A stretch of DNA of 12,315 nucleotides from Flemingiibacterium sp045578725 (lineage in GTDB: Bacteria > Bacillota > Clostridia > Oscillospirales > CAG-272): NCBI GenBank assembly GCA_045578725.1, contig JAZNKS010000067.1, forward strand, positions 1 through 12,315, read 5' to 3'. Shown here piece after piece: positions 5,934 through 12,104 of this stretch. Position numbers and translations under genes: made by a program. A model generated the notes under the pieces. The model was not told the DNA's origin, made no database searches, and saw only the letters and a program-made list of their open reading frames with translations. Numbering within the stretch: position 1 is the first letter of the stretch; each line of letters begins with the position of its first letter.

Positions 5934-6652
5934 AAACCGATCGCGCCATTCTTTTGTGGGAAGCCATCGGCGGGGCGGAGGATGCACAGCTTCTGGCAAG
6001 CGAGGCCGTAAACCGGCCTGTGCACCGCCGGACACCGATGCTCGTTTATGCGGCGGCCGCCATCCTGTTCACCGTCGCCCTCACGCTCGGAGGCATCCTG
6101 CGCTTCGGGATTCCGTCCGGCCCCGGGCTTCCCTCAGAGCTGACAAAGGATTTCAAGCCGTTCACGCTGGAAATCGGACCTTCGCGCGTCACATTTTCGA
6201 TGCCGGGCACATGGGAGCTTTCCGATCCCTCGCCGGATGCCTTTTACACCTTCGGCAATGCCTTCATCCGCGAGGGCGGCGAAAACGGCGATCCGATCCG
6301 CGCCTTTGTCGGGCTGGGAGCCATCAGCGCCGACGGTGCCCATCCGCTTGTCATCCTGAACAATCAGACCGGCTACAGCCGCTGGGATCTTGGGCAGTCT
6401 TATCGGGTGATTTTCCTCGATGACAAGGTGGAAACGGCGCTCACGAAGGTGAACTACGATTTTGAATCCCTTCCCGAGGATACGCTGGCCCAGATGCAGG
6501 AGCTTACCATGACCAACACCGCCATTATATCGATCAATCGGGAATCGGGCGTCTATCTGACCGTCGAATTCTCCGACGGCATTATCGGGCATCCGCCGCT
6601 GGAGGACGGAATGGCCGAGGCCATCGCCTCGAGTATCATCTGGAGCGATTGA
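5930..6652 (+). CDS. Putative membrane-anchored anti-sigma factor
   Basis: The protein (240 residues) starts at ATG 5930, whose ATGA overlaps the sigma factor stop, so the two are translationally coupled. A short cytoplasmic part (1-36) with LLWEAIGGAEDAQLLASEA resembles the D/E-I-G-x-I-D-D-x-L-I-x-E-A motif seen at the N-terminus of clostridial anti-sigma-like proteins. One membrane helix follows (about 37-60, MLVYAAAAILFTVALTLGGIL), then an external domain of about 180 residues. The outer part holds PFTLEIGPSRVTFSMPGTWELSD and several strand-like segments; I do not recognise a named domain. No cysteine-histidine ZAS zinc motif is seen. The anti-sigma role is inferred from the operon and topology; the outer domain could sense envelope stress or a ligand. 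Confidence 0.65.
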   Translation: MKTDRAILLWEAIGGAEDAQLLASEAVNRPVHRRTPMLVYAAAAILFTVALTLGGILRFGIPSGPGLPSELTKDFKPFTLEIGPSRVTFSMPGTWELSDPSPDAFYTFGNAFIREGGENGDPIRAFVGLGAISADGAHPLVILNNQTGYSRWDLGQSYRVIFLDDKVETALTKVNYDFESLPEDTLAQMQELTMTNTAIISINRESGVYLTVEFSDGIIGHPPLEDGMAEAIASSIIWSD

Positions 6653-8875
6653 CTACTCCCCCAGCCGGAACAGGCCGGTATAGCGGAGAATCTGCCGGTT
6701 GTTCTGCACCATCTCGGATACGATCTCCGGCCGGCCGACCAGAATGACCATCTTTTTAGCCCGCGTGACGGCCGTATAGAGGAGATTGCGCCATCTCAGC
6801 TGGTAGGGACATCCCTCATATACGGGCAGGATGACGATCGGATATTCGCTTCCCTGGCTCTTGTGAACGGTGATCGCCCATGCGTGCTCCAGCTCCTCAA
6901 GCTTGGCGAATTCATAGGCGACTACCCGCTCATCAAAGCGGATGACCATCTGCTCGGCACCGGTATTGATCGTTTCGATCACGCCGATATCGCCGTTGAA
7001 GACACCGACACCCTCCTTGCCGTCCTTTTCCCAGACCAGATCGTAATCGTTTTTGATCTGCATCACGCGATCGCCTTCCCGGAATGTAATTTCGCGGAAG
7101 GCTTTTTCGCGTTTGGTGGGCGAGGGGGGATTCAGGGCCTGCTGCAGCTTTGCATTGAGATGATCCACGCCGCCCATGCCCCGGCGGGAGGGCGAGATGA
7201 CCTGGATTCCCTCCGCGGCCGCCTCCCCATAGGTGCGCGGCAGGCGGGTCTGCCAGAGCCCGACGATCGTATCGGCGATCTGCCGGTCATTTTCCCGCGG
7301 CAGGAAGAAGAAATCGTTGTCCTTGACATTCAGAAGCGGCATCTCGCCGGAATTGATCCGGTGCGCGTTGGTGATAATCAGGCTCTCGCCGGCCTGCCGG
7401 AAGATCTCGGTCAGCCGCACAGAGCAGAACATCTCCGAAGACAGCAGATCGGCCAGCACATTGCCCGCGCCGACGCTCGGAAGCTGATCCGAGTCCCCGA
7501 TAAAGAGGACGTGCGCGCCCGGCTTGATGGCCTTCAAGAGCGCATTCATGAGGAACATATCGATCATCGAGGCCTCATCGATGATGATGACATCCTCCTC
7601 GAGCAGATCCTCGGCGCCCCGCTTGAATTTTGCCCGCTCCTCATCGGAGAATTCCACCTCCAGCAGGCGGTGGATGGTGCGGGCCTCGCATCCGGTCGCC
7701 TCGCTCATCCGCTTGGCGGCACGGCCGGTGGGCGCGGCCAGCGCAATGCGCAGATCCATCGCCTCGAAGATCCGGATCAGCGCCCGGATGACCGTGGTTT
7801 TGCCCGTGCCGGGCCCGCCGGTCAGTACCATGACGCCGTGATTGACGGCTGCGTGGATCGCCTGGCGCTGGAGGGCGGCATACTGCTTGTCCTCCTCAAG
7901 TTCAATCCGGAGAATGAAGCGCTCCACGTCGCCCGTATCCAGCCTCGGACAGATCCGATCCAGCAGCAGGAGCTTATCTTCAATCTCCCGCTCGGTTTGG
8001 AAGGTGTGGCTGTCATAGACGGCATCCAGCCCCTCTGCGCTCGCCCGGATCAGCTTCTTTTCCGCGATCATCGCCCCGGCGGCGGCTTCAACCTTCTCCG
8101 GTGCGACCGCGAGCTTATTGGCGGCCAGCGGAATCAGCTTGTCATAGGGCAGAAAGGCGTGGCCCATCTCGCGTGAAACCTGCGAGAGGATATAACGAAG
8201 GCCGCTGGCCAGCCGCATGGGCGATTCCGGCTCGATGCCGACCTCGCGGGCCAGCTGATCGGCGCGTTCAAAGCCGATGCCGGAAAATTCCTCGCAGAGG
8301 CAGTACGGATTGGCCTTGATCCGATCCAGCGCGCCGCTTCCCCACTTTTTGGCGATGCGGACGGCCATGGAGCCGGAGAGAATCTGCCGGCAGTACATCA
8401 TCAGCGCACGGACGGCATACTGGGAGCGGAAGGATTCCGAGATCTCCGATGCCTTGGCAAGCGTGATGCCGGGAATCTGTGCCAGCCAGTCCGGGTGATT
8501 CTCGATGACATCGAAGGTGTCCTCGCCGTATTTGGCGACCAGCTTTTCGGCGGTCTTCGGGCCGATTCCCTTCACGGCGCGGCCGGACAGATAGCGCAGG
8601 ATCTCATTCTCGGTCGCCGGCAGCTGCTTGTTGTAATAAGCGACCCGGAACTGGCGGCCGTAGGTCGGATGGAGCGTCCAGCTCCCGGTCACCGTCAGCT
8701 TTTCGCCCACCGATGTCTGCGGGAGAATGCCGGCCGCGGTCAGAATCTCATCGGTCTGATCCGACGAGAGATCCAGCACCGCATAGCCGGTATCCTCATT
8801 TTCGTAGATCACGTTCTCCACCGTTCCGGTGAAGGTGATCAGATCCTCCTCCCGGATTGCATCCTTTGCCATCAT
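6653..8875 (-). CDS. recD2: RecD2-type ATP-dependent DNA helicase
   Basis: A 5'-3' superfamily 1B helicase of 740 residues, the usual length for RecD2 proteins that work without RecBC in repair and replication-fork maintenance. Domains in order: an N-terminal OB-like region (about 10-85, FTGTVENVIYENEDTGYAVL), helix-hairpin-helix repeats (about 92-150, including GRAVKGIGPKTAEKL), a linker, then the helicase core with Walker A GGPGTGKTT (353-361), APTGRAAKRM (381-390), Walker B IIIDEAS (430-436), motif III GDSDQLPSVGAG (460-471), an SH3-like insert (about 595-660), HAWAITVHKSQGSE (664-677) and motif VI YTAVTRAK (700-707). The ATG at 8875 has AAAGGAGGTG upstream; a second ATG follows directly. 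Its stop codon touches that of the convergent anti-sigma gene. Confidence 0.95.
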   Translation of the reverse strand: MMAKDAIREEDLITFTGTVENVIYENEDTGYAVLDLSSDQTDEILTAAGILPQTSVGEKLTVTGSWTLHPTYGRQFRVAYYNKQLPATENEILRYLSGRAVKGIGPKTAEKLVAKYGEDTFDVIENHPDWLAQIPGITLAKASEISESFRSQYAVRALMMYCRQILSGSMAVRIAKKWGSGALDRIKANPYCLCEEFSGIGFERADQLAREVGIEPESPMRLASGLRYILSQVSREMGHAFLPYDKLIPLAANKLAVAPEKVEAAAGAMIAEKKLIRASAEGLDAVYDSHTFQTEREIEDKLLLLDRICPRLDTGDVERFILRIELEEDKQYAALQRQAIHAAVNHGVMVLTGGPGTGKTTVIRALIRIFEAMDLRIALAAPTGRAAKRMSEATGCEARTIHRLLEVEFSDEERAKFKRGAEDLLEEDVIIIDEASMIDMFLMNALLKAIKPGAHVLFIGDSDQLPSVGAGNVLADLLSSEMFCSVRLTEIFRQAGESLIITNAHRINSGEMPLLNVKDNDFFFLPRENDRQIADTIVGLWQTRLPRTYGEAAAEGIQVISPSRRGMGGVDHLNAKLQQALNPPSPTKREKAFREITFREGDRVMQIKNDYDLVWEKDGKEGVGVFNGDIGVIETINTGAEQMVIRFDERVVAYEFAKLEELEHAWAITVHKSQGSEYPIVILPVYEGCPYQLRWRNLLYTAVTRAKKMVILVGRPEIVSEMVQNNRQILRYTGLFRLGE

Positions 8876-9020
8876 CCTTTCGCACCTCCTTTGTTTCTTT
8901 CCCTGCCGGAATCCCCGGCAGCGATTTTTTCTTCAGCCATGCCCGGAAGGATCCGAGCAGGCAATAGCCGCCCCAGACTCCCAGCACGGCGATCAGGATT
9001 TCGATTACATCCGATAACAC
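8796..9020 (-). CDS. Possible small one-pass membrane protein overlapping the recD2 start
   Basis: A 74-residue reading frame starting at GTG 9020, with GGGAGG about 7 nt upstream. The frame has an ATG two codons earlier, but that leaves almost no room for the ribosome-binding site. Residues of about 4-25 (SDVIEILIAVLGVWGGYCLL) are a convincing membrane helix, followed by a positively charged segment (FRAWLKKK) that would face the cytoplasm. The C-terminal 27 codons overlap the recD2 start by 80 nt and read as low-complexity, glycine- and charge-rich sequence, as expected if they are constrained by the other frame. It fills an otherwise empty 247-nt gap. Function unknown; it may be an artefact. 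Confidence 0.45.
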   Translation of the reverse strand: MLSDVIEILIAVLGVWGGYCLLGSFRAWLKKKSLPGIPAGKETKEVRKDDGKGCNPGGGSDHLHRNGGERDLRK

Positions 9021-9076
9021 GGCCATCCCTCCCACTTCATTGTATGCAGGGAGCCGTATTTCGGCCATAGACAAGC

Positions 9077-9109
9077 CGCGCGTCCCAAGCAAAAGCGTCG
9101 GGACGCACG
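9077..9109 (-). terminator. Terminator-like hairpin behind metK
   Basis: CGTGCGTCCC and GGGACGCGCG on the minus strand form a 10-bp stem (one G-U pair) around a 13-nt loop, 14 nt after the metK stop. The tail (GCTTGTCTATGG) is not T-rich, so termination may be weak or need Rho. It could also protect the 3' end of the message. Confidence 0.45.
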
Positions 9110-9122
9110 TTCGGATTCTGTT

Positions 9123-10301
9123 TTATTTCATCTTTGCGAGCTCTCCGGCCAGATCCAGCTCCTCCCACGGAGCCTTCAGATCCTCGCGGCCCATGTGGCC
9201 GTAGGCGGCAAGCTTGCGGTAGATCGGGCGGCGGAGCTTGAAGCGGTCGATGATGGCGGCCGGGCGGAGATCCACCAGACGGCTGACGGCCTCGGAAATC
9301 TTTTCCTCGGCGATCTTTGCCGTGCCGAAGGTTTCGATCATGACGGATACGGGCTTGGCCACGCCGATGGCGTAAGCGATCTGCACCTCGCACTTGGAGG
9401 CAAGACCGGCGGCAACGACGTTCTTGGCGATGTAGCGGGCCGCATAGGAAGCGGAGCGGTCAACCTTGGTCGGGTCCTTGCCGGAGAAGGCACCGCCGCC
9501 GTGACGGCTGTAGCCGCCATAGGTATCAACGATGATCTTGCGGCCGGTCAGACCGGAGTCGCCGTGCGGGCCGCCGACAACAAAGCGGCCGGTGGGATTG
9601 ACGAAAATCTTGGTGGCATCGTCCATCAGCTCGGCGGGAATAATCGGCTTGATGACATTTTCGATGACATCGGCACGGATCTGCTCAAGCTCCACATCCG
9701 CGCTGTGCTGGCTGGAGATGACAACGGCCTCAACGCGGACAGGCTTGTCGCCGTCATACTCAACGGTAACCTGGGACTTTCCGTCGGGACGGAGATAAGC
9801 GAGCGTGCCGTTCTTTCTGACCTCGGTGAGGCGGAGCGCCAGCTTGTGGGCCAGCGAGATGGGAAGCGGCATCAGCTCGGGAGTTTCATCGCAGGCAAAG
9901 CCGAACATCAGGCCCTGGTCGCCGGCGCCGGTATCGAAATCATCGGTCAGCTCGCCGGCCTTTGCTTCCAGCGACTTATTGACGCCCATGGCGATGTCGG
10001 GCGACTGGCCGTGGATCTGATTGATGACGGCGCAGGTATCGCAGTTGAAGCCCTTGGCATCGTCATCGTAGCCGATCTCGCGGACGGTTTCGCGGACGAT
10101 CTTCTGGATGTCCACGGTGGCGGTGGTGGTGATTTCACCCATGACCATGACAATACCGGTCGTGGTGGTGGTTTCGCAGGCTACGCGGGACATGGGATCC
10201 TGCTCGAGCAGGGCATCCAGAACCGCAACGGACACCTGGTCGCAGATTTTATCGGGATGACCCTCGGTCACCGATTCGGACGTAAAAAAGTATTTTGCCA
10301 T
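9123..10301 (-). CDS. metK: S-adenosylmethionine synthase (methionine adenosyltransferase)
   Basis: MetK makes S-adenosylmethionine from methionine and ATP, working as a cytoplasmic tetramer with magnesium and potassium. The 392-residue protein has normal family length. Motifs: GHPDKICDQ (14-22) at the ATP site, GAGDQGLMFGFACDE (125-139), GGPHGDSGLTGRK (243-255), and the phosphate loop GGGAFSGKDPTKVDRS (268-283). The frame stays open upstream, but I chose ATG 10301: it gives the conserved start AKYFFTSESVTEGHPDK and has GGAGGTG about 5 nt upstream. The upstream extension would run through riboswitch sequence. A SigA promoter and a SAM-clan riboswitch with a terminator precede the gene, so its product should switch off its own synthesis. 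Confidence 0.97.
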   Translation of the reverse strand: MAKYFFTSESVTEGHPDKICDQVSVAVLDALLEQDPMSRVACETTTTTGIVMVMGEITTTATVDIQKIVRETVREIGYDDDAKGFNCDTCAVINQIHGQSPDIAMGVNKSLEAKAGELTDDFDTGAGDQGLMFGFACDETPELMPLPISLAHKLALRLTEVRKNGTLAYLRPDGKSQVTVEYDGDKPVRVEAVVISSQHSADVELEQIRADVIENVIKPIIPAELMDDATKIFVNPTGRFVVGGPHGDSGLTGRKIIVDTYGGYSRHGGGAFSGKDPTKVDRSASYAARYIAKNVVAAGLASKCEVQIAYAIGVAKPVSVMIETFGTAKIAEEKISEAVSRLVDLRPAAIIDRFKLRRPIYRKLAAYGHMGREDLKAPWEELDLAGELAKMK

Positions 10302-10325
10302 TTTGGCACCTCCATAATTTTCGGC

Positions 10326-10355
10326 GAAAGAAAACCCTCGGGGATCTCCCGAGGG
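10326..10355 (-). terminator. Riboswitch-controlled terminator upstream of metK
   Basis: An 8-bp GC-rich stem (CCCTCGGG with its complement, 10335-10342 and 10348-10355) and a 5-nt loop, followed on the minus strand by TTTTCTTTC. It lies between the SAM aptamer and metK, the expected OFF structure when SAM is bound. Confidence 0.93.
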
Positions 10356-10374
10356 GTAAAAGCGATATCTCACA

Positions 10375-10456
10375 CTCATCTCTCAGGATTTGGCACCTTA
10401 CAATCCTGCAGGTTGCCGGGCTTCACTGGGCCAGTCCCTCCGCCGCTCTTGATAAG
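10375..10456 (-). ncRNA. SAM-clan (S-box) riboswitch aptamer controlling metK; lacks a normal P4
   Basis: The S-box core reads on the minus strand as CTTATCAAGAG, then GGAGGGACTGGCCC, GAAGCCCGGCAACC, GGTGCCAAATCC and AGATGAG. P1 is CTTATC (10451-10456) with GATGAG (10375-10380). P3 is ACCT/AGGT (10410-10413 with 10395-10398). The separate P4 hairpin typical of SAM-I is absent: after GGTGCCAA the sequence goes straight to TCCTGAGAGATGAG. Instead CAGGATT in the P3 loop (10402-10408) is fully complementary to AATCCTG (10384-10390), which would make a pseudoknot. That resembles the SAM-I/IV and SAM-IV classes. The role in metK control is secure; the exact class is not. Confidence 0.92.
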
Positions 10457-10474
10457 AATATTGATTACCGGAAT

Positions 10475-10503
10475 ATTATATCACAGAATCGTGATTTTGT
10501 CAA
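10475..10503 (-). promoter_or_regulatory. Consensus SigA promoter of the metK leader
   Basis: TTGACA (10498-10503), a 17-nt spacer and TATAAT (10475-10480) on the minus strand, matching consensus at all twelve positions. Transcription should start near 10468, about 12 nt before P1 of the riboswitch. The -35 begins only 3 nt after the stop of the upstream membrane protein gene. Confidence 0.93.
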
Positions 10504-10506
10504 GCC

Positions 10507-10983
10507 CTATGCAAGCAATTCGATCAGAAACTTCACCAGCTGGGAGCCGAAGGTCATGATGAACCCCGCCGTTAATACGCCGGCGAAAATGGATAAGCAG
10601 GCCGCGCGCTTTTTCATATCGAAAACGGATGCGACCAGCGCGCCGGTCCATGCGCCGGTTCCCGGAAGCGGGATCGCGACGAAAAGGAAAAGCCCCCATG
10701 CGGCGTATTTTTCGATTTTCGGGCGATTCTTTTCGGCCTTATTGTAGAGCCAGCCGGAGATTTTCCGGAAGAGCTCCACGCGGCAGGAGCGCATCCATTT
10801 AAGGATCGCCTTGACGAAGAAAAGAATGAACGGAATCGGCACGCAGTTTCCGATGATCGACACGATCAGCGTCAGATGCCACGGCAGGCCCATGCCGGTA
10901 CCGATCGGCACCGCGCCGCGCAGTTCAATCAGCGGCACCATGGATACAAAAAACAGAATCAGATATTTCGAAAGCACACTCAC
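10507..10983 (-). CDS. Small membrane protein, COG2426 / small multidrug export family
   Basis: A 158-residue integral membrane protein with four or so hydrophobic segments (about 6-20, 36-62, 94-122, 126-155). Two family-like motifs are visible: PLIELRGAVPIG (17-28) and AIPLPGTGAWTGALVA (103-118), the latter resembling re-entrant loops of DedA-related transport proteins. Family members are annotated as small multidrug export proteins, but firm substrates are not known to me. The start is GTG at 10983 with GAGG 8 nt upstream; no ATG nearby gives a better site. The gene has its own promoter and no terminator before the metK promoter, so some read-through into the metK riboswitch leader is likely. 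Confidence 0.8.
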   Translation of the reverse strand: MSVLSKYLILFFVSMVPLIELRGAVPIGTGMGLPWHLTLIVSIIGNCVPIPFILFFVKAILKWMRSCRVELFRKISGWLYNKAEKNRPKIEKYAAWGLFLFVAIPLPGTGAWTGALVASVFDMKKRAACLSIFAGVLTAGFIMTFGSQLVKFLIELLA

Positions 10984-11012
10984 GATTGTAACCTCACATT
11001 GAATTCCCTATT

Positions 11013-11041
11013 ATTCTACCATATTCCGCACCGGATTGCAA
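11013..11041 (-). promoter_or_regulatory. Extended -10 SigA promoter of the COG2426 gene
   Basis: TTGCAA (11036-11041), a 17-nt spacer and TAGAAT (11013-11018) on the minus strand, with TGG before the -10. It lies between the terminator of the riboflavin transporter gene and the GTG start at 10983. Confidence 0.75.
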
Positions 11042-11064
11042 GCATCAGGCGGCGGATTCCGGCG

Positions 11065-11117
11065 AAAAAAGAGAAAGTTTACATATCCGCGCGAAATCGG
11101 GCATATGTAAACTTTCT
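11065..11117 (-). terminator. Intrinsic terminator behind the riboflavin transporter gene
   Basis: A perfect 15-bp inverted repeat (AGAAAGTTTACATAT at 11103-11117 reading minus, complement at 11072-11086) with a 16-nt loop, followed on the minus strand by CTTTTTT. It begins 17 nt after the ribU stop. The stem is unusually AT-rich for this genome. Confidence 0.9.
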
Positions 11118-11133
11118 GTAAATTCCGCATCAA

Positions 11134-11739
11134 TCAGAGATGGAGCACCTTTGAAAGCCGCTTGTAGAGGATCATGTTGATGACCGAGCAGATGATGCCC
11201 TTCACGAGATTGAAGGGGGCTACGGCAAAGGCGACGAGGGTGCGCAGATCGCCGACCAGCGGATTGACCGCCTTGCCCATCTCGACGATCTTGTCAATCG
11301 GCAGATGGTAGAATTCCGAGAAGGCGGGGATCAGCACAAAATAGTTCAGCATACTGCCGACAACGGCCAGCGATACGGTTCCGACCGTCAGCGAAACGAT
11401 CGCGCCCTTGACCGACTTGCGGTATTTGTAAATCAGCGAGGCCGGGATGACAAAGGAACAGCCGGTGATGAAGTTGGCCAGCTCCCCTATGTAGGCGGTC
11501 GAAGTGCCGTTAAGCAGGATGTTGATCAGATTTTTGAGCAGCTCCATGATGCCGGCCGCGAGGGGGCCCATGGCGAATCCGCCCATCAGGATGACCGCCT
11601 CGGACAGGTCCAGCTCATAGAAGCCCGGCGCGAACGGCAGCGGGAATTCAAAGAGCATAACGATGGCCGAAATAGCGGTAAGGATGGCGATTTTTGTGAT
11701 GTTGTGCAGCATTTTGCTGCGGGAATTGACTGCGCTCAT
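11134..11739 (-). CDS. ribU: Riboflavin transporter, ECF S-component RibU-like
   Basis: The substrate-binding membrane subunit of an energy-coupling-factor transporter, taking up riboflavin with a shared EcfAA'T module encoded elsewhere. The 201-residue protein has about six membrane segments. RibU-type motifs: MLFEFPLPFAPGFYELDLSE (28-47), GGFAMGPLAAGIMELLKNLI (53-72) and GTSTAYIGELANFITG (78-93), which line the flavin site. The ATG at 11739 has AAAGGAG 6 nt upstream. An FMN riboswitch with a terminator precedes the gene, which independently supports the riboflavin assignment. The ribosome-binding site also lies within a 9-bp hairpin. A terminator follows, so the gene is probably transcribed alone. 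Confidence 0.93.
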   Translation of the reverse strand: MSAVNSRSKMLHNITKIAILTAISAIVMLFEFPLPFAPGFYELDLSEAVILMGGFAMGPLAAGIMELLKNLINILLNGTSTAYIGELANFITGCSFVIPASLIYKYRKSVKGAIVSLTVGTVSLAVVGSMLNYFVLIPAFSEFYHLPIDKIVEMGKAVNPLVGDLRTLVAFAVAPFNLVKGIICSVINMILYKRLSKVLHL

Positions 11740-11743
11740 GCGA

Positions 11744-11766
11744 TTCTCCTTTCAAATAAAGGAGAA
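11744..11766 (-). promoter_or_regulatory. Hairpin covering the ribU ribosome-binding site
   Basis: TTCTCCTTT (minus strand, 11758-11766) and AAAGGAGAA (11744-11752) form a perfect 9-bp stem with a 5-nt loop. The 3' arm contains the AAAGGAG Shine-Dalgarno of ribU. It starts right after the tail of the riboswitch terminator, so it would exist only in transcripts that passed the terminator. Confidence 0.6.
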
Positions 11767-11811
11767 GATAAAAGCCCCGATGATGCGGAATAATCCACTT
11801 TCATCGGGGCT
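11767..11811 (-). terminator. Terminator of the FMN riboswitch expression platform
   Basis: AGCCCCGATGA and TCATCGGGGCT (11801-11811 and 11773-11783) form a perfect 11-bp stem with a 17-nt loop, followed on the minus strand by TTTTATCTTC. It lies between the FMN aptamer and ribU. The T tail is short (four), so termination may be partial. Confidence 0.88.
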
Positions 11812-11845
11812 GACGATTTCGGTAACAGGATGCCGTCAATCGCTT

Positions 11846-12052
11846 ATCTTCTCTCATCCGGACTGAATTCCGATATCGGACCAAATCAGGCCCAGGACGC
11901 TACGGTCCAGGACGCTGCGGTCCAGGACACTACGGTCCAGGACACTACGGTCCATGGAATATCACCGTCGGTGCAGGAATTTCACCTGCTCAGCCCGCAT
12001 GGCGGGTTCGTGGACTTTACCACCGGTAAGGAATTGCACCTTCCCCGAAGAT
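11846..12052 (-). ncRNA. FMN riboswitch (RFN element) controlling ribU, with an enlarged P6 arm
   Basis: The conserved RFN blocks appear in order on the minus strand: ATCTTCGGGGAAGGTG (5' side of P1), CAATTCC, ACCGGTGGTAAAG, ACCCGCCATGCGGGCTGA, CAGGTGAAATTCCTG, CACCGACGGTGA, then AGTCCGGATGAGAGAAGAT, whose end pairs with the start to close P1 (ATCTTC/GAAGAT). The aptamer senses FMN and should lower ribU expression when flavin is plentiful. The usual short P6 loop between GACGGTGA and AGTCCGG is replaced by about 97 nt (11865-11961) that contains four 15-bp tandem repeats. P6 still closes through ATTCC/GGAAT and GGACC/GGTCC pairings. The total of 207 nt is longer than the usual 130-150. Confidence 0.95.
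11892..11951. repeat. Four 15-bp tandem repeats inside the FMN riboswitch P6 arm
   Basis: Plus-strand units: CCAGGACGCTACGGT, CCAGGACGCTGCGGT, then CCAGGACACTACGGT twice, followed by a partial unit (CCA). In the RNA each unit reads GGACC....GTCC and can fold into a 4-bp mini-hairpin; all differences between units fall in the six loop bases, never in the arms. Confidence 0.95.
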
Positions 12053-12055
12053 TGT

Positions 12056-12089
12056 AAGCAAATATGGGGATTGGAAGCCAATCCCCATA
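12056..12089 (-). terminator. Intrinsic terminator of the EF-Tu gene
   Basis: A perfect 12-bp stem (TATGGGGATTGG and its complement, 12078-12089 and 12063-12074) with a 3-nt loop CTT, then TTTGCTT on the minus strand. It begins 15 nt after the tuf stop and ends 11 nt before the FMN aptamer. Confidence 0.9.
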
Positions 12090-12104
12090 CAGCATGAATT
12101 CAAT

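Noticed and set aside
6863..8176. Long plus-strand open frame (437 codons)
   Set aside because: Antisense shadow of recD2, whose motifs are complete on the other strand.
9195..10559. Long plus-strand open frame (454 codons)
   Set aside because: Antisense shadow of metK and its riboswitch leader; Gly/Ala-rich with no recognisable motif.
11830..12057. Plus-strand reading frame with repeated QDTTV-like pentapeptides
   Set aside because: The repeat is exactly five codons long, so the riboswitch tandem array stays in frame by arithmetic. The frame lies antisense to the FMN aptamer and has no ribosome-binding site.
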